DNA of 64,000 nucleotides from Oikopleura dioica (lineage: Eukaryota > Chordata > Appendicularia > Copelata > Oikopleuridae): contig OU015567.1 in the NCBI GenBank assembly GCA_907165135.1, positions 13,211,001 to 13,275,000 of the forward strand, written 5' to 3'. The notes under the pieces were generated by a model that saw nothing but the letters and a program-made list of their open reading frames with translations, searched no databases and was not told where the DNA came from. Numbering within the stretch: the first letter of the stretch is position 1; each line of letters begins with the position of its first letter. The translations under genes were made by a program, and so were the position numbers. Below are positions 57,965 to 64,000 of the stretch, piece by piece.

Positions 57965-59835
57965 ATGAAGGTGATTGAGGGCTTTCAAGCAAAAAATACA
58001 GCTGCTGTTTTATTCGCAGGGGCAATATTGTGCATTTTTGTGCAGCTGAATGTCTCAGAGATACAGATAGAGTTACTGAATGCATCTGTAAAACCTGCTT
58101 ATCATGAGCAAACAGAGTTGCCGAGGGGTTCTTTACAGAAATACCCCGAGAAGAGGAAAGAAACGGAAAGTATAGAACAAGTGACAGTTGCAATCATGAC
58201 GACAGTGACTGCGTCGACAGAAACGAACAAGCGATTAGCCGTTATGGAGAAGTTAGAGTTTGAGCCTCAGAGAACGGCAGATGACGCTGATGAAGATGAT
58301 ATCTTCCCGGAGCTTCATATTGAAGAGCTCGAGGAAGAAATCGACCCGACAGAAGCACCAACTGAAGCTCCGGCAATTCAGTCAAGGGTGTCGCAAATCT
58401 TGCAAAACTTATCTCTAAATTATCCTTCTTTTTGACATCTTGTTATAAGAACTCTGTTCGTTTAGCCTGCCCGAACTTTACAATCGCCTGGGAAGACTCG
58501 ATAACACCAAAGTTCAACTTGAGGAAGGGTCACTTCCTGACCGCAGCATTCTCTTATGGACCGAACAATCAGCTCCGCGGTTTTCGTGAAACTGTAATGC
58601 TCGCAATTATTACGAATAGAACGTTAATTGTTCCTCCTTTTTACAAACACGGGCGTAATGATAAGTTGGCGGTAGAGGAGCCAATTGCTCAGCCAAGCTT
58701 GCGGGTCGACATCAAATCTCTTCGAGAGCTCATCCCTGTCGTCGACGGACATAAAGTTGCCAACACCTGCGATTATGCTTTCGATGCTCTCTTCATGGCA
58801 GGCAAAAATTACTGCAAAGATGGAAAGTTGAAGAGCATCGCTGACTTCACTGGATTTTTCAAATTTGGACCGATGCAGCTTGCTAAGAATACTGGAAAAC
58901 ATGATTGTTCAGTTAGAGTTCCTACTTATCCCACAGGCGTCGACTCGATGAAGAAGCCTTTGAGATATTCTCAGAACCATACGATGATCGCGGAGCTCTA
59001 TGACTCAAAAGAAAAGTGTCCACTTTGGTTATTCCCTTACAGAACTATTGACTTCGACAGGTAAGAACTTCCTTTAGACCTGTTTTTTACATTTTTTTCA
59101 AGGCTGAGCATACCCAACCCTCCACGCGAGTCTGACAACTTCAAGTTCCTTCAAAAAATTGTCTCGGCGACACAACGCCCAGAGTTCATTAGAAACGTTG
59201 CCGCGAAATTTCTTCAGAGATCAGATCTTGGGTCAGAATATATGGCGATTCATTGGCGATATTCTCATGGAGACTGGTTCAATCACTGCGAAAGGGGATC
59301 GCGGAAGAGAAGAGGTGATGACATTGAAGAGGATGGCGCATGTACGATGGCAAGAGTTTTGATGGATGAACCGGAGAAAGTCGCGGATTACCTTGCAGAA
59401 TATGTTCGAATGTCTTACGGAAGAGTGAAGTCGATATATTTTGCTTGTCCGCCGACAGAAATGGAGTTTATTCTCAAGATTAGGAAGATTCTCCGAAAAG
59501 ATGGGGTGAAAGTCTATACTGCGCGAGAGATGATTGGGTTTCTCGACAAGAATTTCGTCCACTGCGATGAGGTTTGCATGGATGATTTCGAAATCATTAG
59601 TATCTTTTAGTTTGCGATGAACAAATACGAGCTATTAAGTCTGATCGAGCAAGAGATCTGTTCTCGTTCTTCTACCTTTCTACGCGCTTCTGGGAGCAGC
59701 TGGAGTCTTAATGTTCACTACGAGCGAATTCTATCTGAAGATGGCTTAGAATACAAAAAGACCGACATGCGAAATATGGACTTTTTTAGGTCACAAATGC
59801 AAAAATCCTCTGTTTCTTCTCAACCTACTTTGTGA
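57965..59835 (+). CDS. Type II membrane protein of the GDP-fucose O-fucosyltransferase-like family
   Basis: Near the N terminus is one hydrophobic helix (AAVLFAGAILCIFVQLNV, residues 13-30), then a Glu/Thr/Pro-rich stem. A 63-nt intron leads in phase 0 to the lumenal domain: FLTAAFSYGPNNQLRGFRETVMLAIITNRTLIVPPFYKHG is the GDP-sugar-site region of POFUT-type enzymes (GxxNQ, PP). MAIHWRYSHGDWFNHC is the conserved HxR block, and after a 39-nt intron LSLIEQEICSRSSTFLRASGSSWS matches the family's C-terminal EQxIxSxSxxFxGSxxSxxS motif. About 580 residues. A Golgi/ER fucosyltransferase is likely. The acceptor is unknown and it is not a clear POFUT1 or POFUT2 orthologue. Confidence 0.75.
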
Positions 59836-59886
59836 ATATATGTTTATTTTCTTTGATTTTCATGCATTATCTTGAATAGGGTGTTT

Positions 59887-61005
59887 TTAAGTTGAATTAC
59901 GTCTTGATGAATATGAGGCAGAGACTTTGTTCGAAGCTTCTTTGCTACAGAAACAGCAGTGAATGAAACTTGTGCTCATGTTGAGACAGATTCCAGTTAT
60001 GACGACCCAGAAGCACCAGCCGAATTCTGTCGCGAGTTAATAAATAAGTCTTAGATATCACACTGATAGTTGTTGATTGTTTATTTACTAACGCTTCCTG
60101 AGTCTGGAAAGTACTCGTGAAAGTCCCATGATTGCGTATCATTCTTTAGACTTTCTATTGGCGTAATTTTCTAAAGAACTCTTGTGACTTTAAGGCTCAT
60201 AAAACCTGCTATAAATTGTCTTTTAGAAAAATGCTATTTACCTTTTCACCAATATAGTAGGTCAAATAAGTTACCAGCGATACCAGAGCAAATAAGCCAC
60301 TTGTTGCTTGGAGAACATAAGCACCAAGCTTATTGCCACAGCAGACTGAAAATAAAATTTTATGATTTATGGCGGCCAGGATTTCCGTTGTAGATTTTTT
60401 ATGATTTTTTATGAAGAGGCTCTTAGATAAGAGTTACTGTAGCGTACGCGTAGCGACGGCGAGTAAAGGAAGAAGCCCTGCTAGAAGCATAGAACCAGCA
60501 GCGAAGCCGTGCTGCATAAGAGTAGGAATATCCATCACGAGTTGATTCGGAGCCAGAGTTTCTCTGATGTTGGTTAGAAAATGGTTGTTGACAAGGGTAA
60601 CAATACCTGTCAGTGAAAATTAAGGCGCATTCTTGATCTCGATGAGTACAGCAGCGAAGCCAGAGTCCTTCGTTACAGTAATATTCGGAGTTGTGTAGAA
60701 TGTCATCGATGCCGTCGACAGTATTCGTGGACTTGGTACGGTTTGCGACTTAAACAACAGTGGTTTCGGATAAATTCAAGCAATAACTTTGATTAGTAAG
60801 AGATCGAAGCAAAAGATTCTCATTTTAATAAACCCACGCTAGATCGGTTTATATTATGGTTTTTATTCTTTAATTAATTCAAACATAACTAGAGAAAGAA
60901 CTTACAATTCCAAGTTTGTCCGATATTACCAACTGCAAAGCATGCCCAGCTTCCGAGGTAGCTCAAATTCAAAACCAATTGAATGACCCAACTTACGAGT
61001 CCCAT
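59887..61005 (-). CDS. Claudin-like four-span membrane protein
   Basis: Minus-strand exons: MGLVSWVIQLVLNLSYLGSWACFAVG (first helix, ATG 61005); an ectodomain exon with EYYCNEGLWLRCCTHRDQECAL, which fits the claudin loop signature GLW-C-C; an exon with LMQHGFAAGSMLLAGLLPLLAV (second helix); an exon CCGNKLGAYVLQATSGLFALVSLVTYLTYYI (third helix); an exon with SWDFHEYFPDSGS; and EFGWCFWVVITGICLNMSTSF (fourth helix) with the cytosolic tail CFCSKEASNKVSASYSSRRNST. Family knowledge places claudins in tight junctions, where they set paracellular permeability. The second-intron acceptor frame was checked by eye only. No PDZ-binding YV end is present. Confidence 0.65.
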
Positions 61006-61586
61006 TTTGCTCTTATAAATTTCCAACGGTATCGATTTCTCCTTCGTTGATTTCTGACTCTAATCTCTATTTGCCTTTTCTTTGGAGTGCGAAAAGAAAT
61101 TTGGATTAGCCTGGAAGGAGAAAAGAAATTGGCTTCAGGAAGGTCATCATTTATAACCACATGTGGCGCGAATAGCAAATAGATTCTGGATCAACAAAAA
61201 AGCCTTTATATTAATCTCATGATAATGGATTCTTGAGTGCGCAAGACGTCCTATAGCAATTCATGTTACGATTTACGTTTATTTGCGTTAGATGAATTGT
61301 CTTGGCATACGAATTTTGAAATGCAGGAATCGTTCGAAAACAAGCGTTTCCGGGAAGCACTTGTTTGAGAAAAAAAGACATCCGGTGAGTCCAAATGTTC
61401 AGATCGCAGCTGGAGATGATTGATCCTATGAGCCGATATCTTATTGTCAAAGCATGCTCCCAGTCGCTAGAAACTGATTCAGCTGGGCGATATGTAGTGT
61501 TTCGCACTCTCTATCGCTCTTTTTCGATATAAAAGGACTCAAGAATCCCCAAACACAAACAGTATCTGAACTCACAACAAACAAAT
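61006..61586. other. Intergenic region with promoter of the 58-residue gene
   Basis: No exon recognised. A TATA box (GATATAAAAGG, 61526-61536) is followed by a CA-rich leader into the ATG at 61587. Confidence 0.5.
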
Positions 61587-61763
61587 ATGAGCCTCCTTGA
61601 TTTGATGATGTCGTCCTCCACCGAACCAGAAATGAATTCATCTTCATGCAAAAGAGTCCGCTTGTCTATCCGAGATGAGCTCAAGCCACTGAAGACCTTT
61701 GCAAACACGAAACGACGACTGAAAAATGCCAAGATGCAAGCCCTTCATTCAAGAAATTTCTAA
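61587..61763 (+). CDS. Intronless 58-residue basic protein with TATA promoter
   Basis: The frame begins MSLLDLMMSSSTEPEMNSSS and continues KRVRLSIRDELKPLKTFANTKRRLKNAKMQALHSRNF. The C-terminal half is strongly basic and helical. A TATA box 51-61 nt upstream and a leader rich in CAA resemble those of the HES-like and Wnt genes in this window. This makes the frame a real gene despite its size. No family is recognised; a DNA- or RNA-binding small regulator would fit the composition but is not shown. Confidence 0.5.
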   Translation: MSLLDLMMSSSTEPEMNSSSCKRVRLSIRDELKPLKTFANTKRRLKNAKMQALHSRNF

Positions 61764-62615
61764 GAAAAAATTATTCAACCCAAAACATCAAACTCGAAAT
61801 ATGCTACCTTACTTGATTGTTGATATTTGCTATCTACTAAATTATAAACTCGTGAAAAAACAAACAAGATTGTGTGATCGAAGTCTTCTTTGATTTCAAA
61901 AATTATAAAAAGAATTTTTAATCCAACATCATCCTAGTGCAAATTCAGAGCTCTTCTAGACAAAGCAGCCTTCAAGAATATCTTCAACATTTCTGATTAG
62001 TCTTGACAAAGTCTGCTAGAGAAATTTAAGACCTCAGAGCTTCAGAATTGCAGGTTTATTTTAGTCTCAACTTCATAATTACGAAGATAGGAGGAGCCTA
62101 CATAAGCTGTGAGCGCCTGTGCATTCGATAGTGAGGATGCGCATTTGTTTGTTTTATTTTCATAAATAGGATGTTATCTTTTTCGCTTTCCAAGACAAAT
62201 AAATTTTGCTCCCGAAGCTATTATTTTTTATAATTTTTCTAAAGAAGAGGGGGATAGTCTACCCCGGATAGAGAAATATCAACATCACTTTATCAATTTC
62301 TTCTTTTTGCTGCGTTCGCAATATAATAAATTTTTATTTATATTTTACACTTTAGATTTTCGACGTTTCGGTTACTCTCGTTGACGCCTCTCGATGAATG
62401 AGTATAATTTTTTGAAAGAACGATTCCGGGAAAGGGTTGAACTCGAGGCAATGGCGGAGTAAGAAACTCGGCCGCCTACTTTCTCGGAGGAGCCAGAAAT
62501 GCGCCGCCTTAGGCGCAAAAATGGCGCATGTTCCATCCATCGACTGCTGGAGGAAGACCCGACGTAGACAACTGAAGACGAATAATAAAAGAAAACAATA
62601 GAGAAAAAATAAATT
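61764..62615. other. Intergenic region
   Basis: AT-rich with no convincing exon; a minus-strand frame at 62352-62540 has no supporting signal. Confidence 0.4.
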
Positions 62616-63795
62616 ATGTGCTCAGAGTCTGGTGGATCAGAAAATAGCTTTACAAGTGATATTTGGCTAGAAGAAAGGATTATAAAGGGAAATTGGTTGA
62701 CAATCTTTAATGAATGGTGGTAGTAATTTTTTTTTTCAATTTTTGATTTTATTATTTATACATATCATAATTTTGAGTTGAAACATTTGCGTAAGTATTT
62801 TACGGGCAATACTATTTTTATATAGTGCCATGGTTCTTGCGTAAGAATTCAATAATCTGAAATGCTACCATTCTTTATATTTTTGGCAACCAAGTCGAAA
62901 GGCAATAACCTACTCGGACGAAAAGCTTTTGAAACACTCACTAAAGACTTACAAAAGAGAAAAGAAAGAAATTAACGATGGCCTTATTCTTGAACACGCT
63001 GTTCATCTCGCCAAGTCCAAGGTAAAAATCCTTCAATTTTCAAATCAATAATTGACGGTATTTTACCGTTCAGTTGAAAGATATTCAACTTAATTTTTTT
63101 TATTAAATTTCGTGCTAGAAAAAACATTTGTTTATTTTTTCAAGATTATCCATTAATAATTAATGCTAGGAAGTGAAAATGCTGATAAAAGCAGGACTCG
63201 ATCCTTCATCTTTGAATGCGCGAGGACTGAGCGCTTTGGACCAGTGTTTGATCGAGATGGCCCCGCTTATTGGGAGCGAAATCGACGAGTGGCTGGACAT
63301 CGCGTTGTACCTCTCAAAACGAATTGTGTCCAGAACGCCTTACACGACCAAACTGCTCTCTCTTCAACGAGATCCTCGAGTATCGAGCCAGGTTCAATGG
63401 AGTTACCTTTACCATCAATCCCAGACTCGAAAATATTGACATTTTTATAGCTGCTGAAACCAGTTCAATCTCCTCCACTACTGCTAACTACTTGTTTACA
63501 TTCGCTTCGCCGTTCAAACATTCCAGCATTGCTTGAATCAAGATTCCTCGTAAGTCGCCGCGCCCTATCTCTTGTCCAAGCGCTAATCCTTTTTTAAAAG
63601 ATCCGTAAGGCTGACCGCGGGTCTGACGACGAGGTCGAGTTCAACTCGAGCTTCATCCAAGAGATCAACCGGAAGACGCGAAAGAGGCGGCGGAAGGACT
63701 CGCTGAAGAACTGGGACCTCTTCACGGGAGCACTCGCCGCCCGAGAGAAAATCTCGCCCTTTTACGACTTCATTGAACTGCCCGCACTGCATTAA
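62616..63795 (+). CDS. Ankyrin-repeat-like protein
   Basis: ATG at 62616 opens MCSESGGSENSFTSDIWLEER. A splice from about 62717 to 62893 joins it to RKAITYSDEKLLKHSLKTYK and a stretch ending LEHAVHLAKSK. The next exon (from 63171) has VKMLIKAGLDPSSLNARGLSALDQCL, an ankyrin-type helix pair with the DPxxxxxxGxSALD loop. Then LLKPVQSPPLLLTTCLHSLRRSNIPALLESRFL and a GC-rich last exon (63601-63795) with a basic block (NRKTRKRRRKDSLK) ending FIELPALH. It could be an ankyrin adaptor; the family was not pinned down. The aquaporin gene starts 80 nt downstream, so the pair is probably an operon. Confidence 0.6.
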
Positions 63796-63871
63796 CTCTT
63801 CAACTACCTCACTGTGAAACGATTACATGACACATAAACAAATCTGACAATGATCGATTTTTTTCTTTCCT

Positions 63872-63873
63872 AG
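63872..63873 (+). promoter_or_regulatory. Probable spliced-leader trans-splice acceptor (aquaporin gene)
   Basis: TTTTTTTCTTTCCTAG ends 1 nt before the ATG at 63875 and 78 nt after the stop of the upstream gene. Confidence 0.6.
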
Positions 63874-63874
63874 A

Positions 63875-64000
63875 ATGGAGGCGAGCTTACCGAGACGCGC
63901 TTTTGCAGAAGCCATCGGAGTTTTCATTTTGTGCACTATTGGAAACGGCTCTGTTGCTGAATTAGTTGTGGCAAAAAGGAACAGTCCTAAATTATGGAAC
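63875..64000 (+). CDS. Aquaglyceroporin (MIP family), N-terminal part, cut by the window end
   Basis: The frame reads MEASLPRRAFAEAIGVFIL, then CTIGNGSVAELVVAKRN and runs off the window. AExxGVFIL and GNGSVA form the first membrane helix and following loop of the glycerol-conducting aquaporins (AQP3/7/9/10 type). The two NPA boxes lie outside the window, so the assignment rests on the first helix. Confidence 0.65.
   Translation, partial: MEASLPRRAFAEAIGVFILCTIGNGSVAELVVAKRNSPKLWN

Noticed and set aside
62352-62540. Minus-strand 62-residue frame
   Set aside because: No neighbouring exon, promoter or family similarity.

Overview
The window is nuclear DNA of a very compact animal genome, most probably an appendicularian tunicate (Oikopleura type). 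The protein families are animal ones (Wnt, HES with WRPW, DEPDC5, GIPC, claudin-like, MAPKAPK, TMED2). Introns that can be placed by reading frame are mostly 29-65 nt. Genes lie tens to a few hundred bases apart on both strands. Several downstream genes start 1-9 nt after a polypyrimidine-AG, as expected for spliced-leader trans-splicing of operons. Species assignment is inference.

Layout. 1-1.7 kb: no gene recognised. 1.7-8.4 kb (-): one large Thr/Ser-rich, Cys-module (EGF-like), mucin-like gene. 9.3-10.7 kb (-): single-pass membrane protein. 10.96-11.63 kb (+): two small ORFs, probably an operon. 12.0-12.7 kb (+): HES-like repressor. 12.8-19.5 kb (-): Dicer with a degenerate helicase region. 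19.96-22.5 kb (-): kelch protein followed by an EEPD1-like protein with a truncated nuclease domain. 22.9-25.4 kb (-): endosomal Na+/H+ exchanger; 25.55-26.8 kb (+): mitochondrial carrier. 27.2-30.4 kb (-): TMED2 and WDR26. 30.9-33.1 kb (-): GIPC. 33.5-35.4 kb (-): UBE2L3-type E2 and two small genes. 35.5-37.9 kb (-): LAP3 and VKORC1. 37.95-45.06 kb (-): DEPDC5, with a Wnt gene and a small membrane-protein gene nested in two of its introns on the other strand. 45.2-48.7 kb (-): OTUD3-like, MTPAP-like and a small ORF. 50.0-54.3 kb (-): TFIIA alpha/beta and cytosolic IDH. 55.1-59.8 kb (+): MAPKAPK2/3 and a fucosyltransferase-like protein. 59.9-61.0 kb (-): claudin-like. 61.6-64 kb (+): a 58-residue ORF, an ankyrin-like gene and the start of an aquaglyceroporin.

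Most genes are housekeeping and share no pathway. Themes that do emerge are: introns expanded by short inverted-repeat elements (GIPC, GTF2A1, WDR26, MAPKAPK2, the mucin-like gene); genes nested in introns; and two homologues whose enzymatic domains look dead (the Dicer helicase and the EEPD1 nuclease). Exon joins given as exact positions were checked for reading-frame continuity; other gene limits are approximate.
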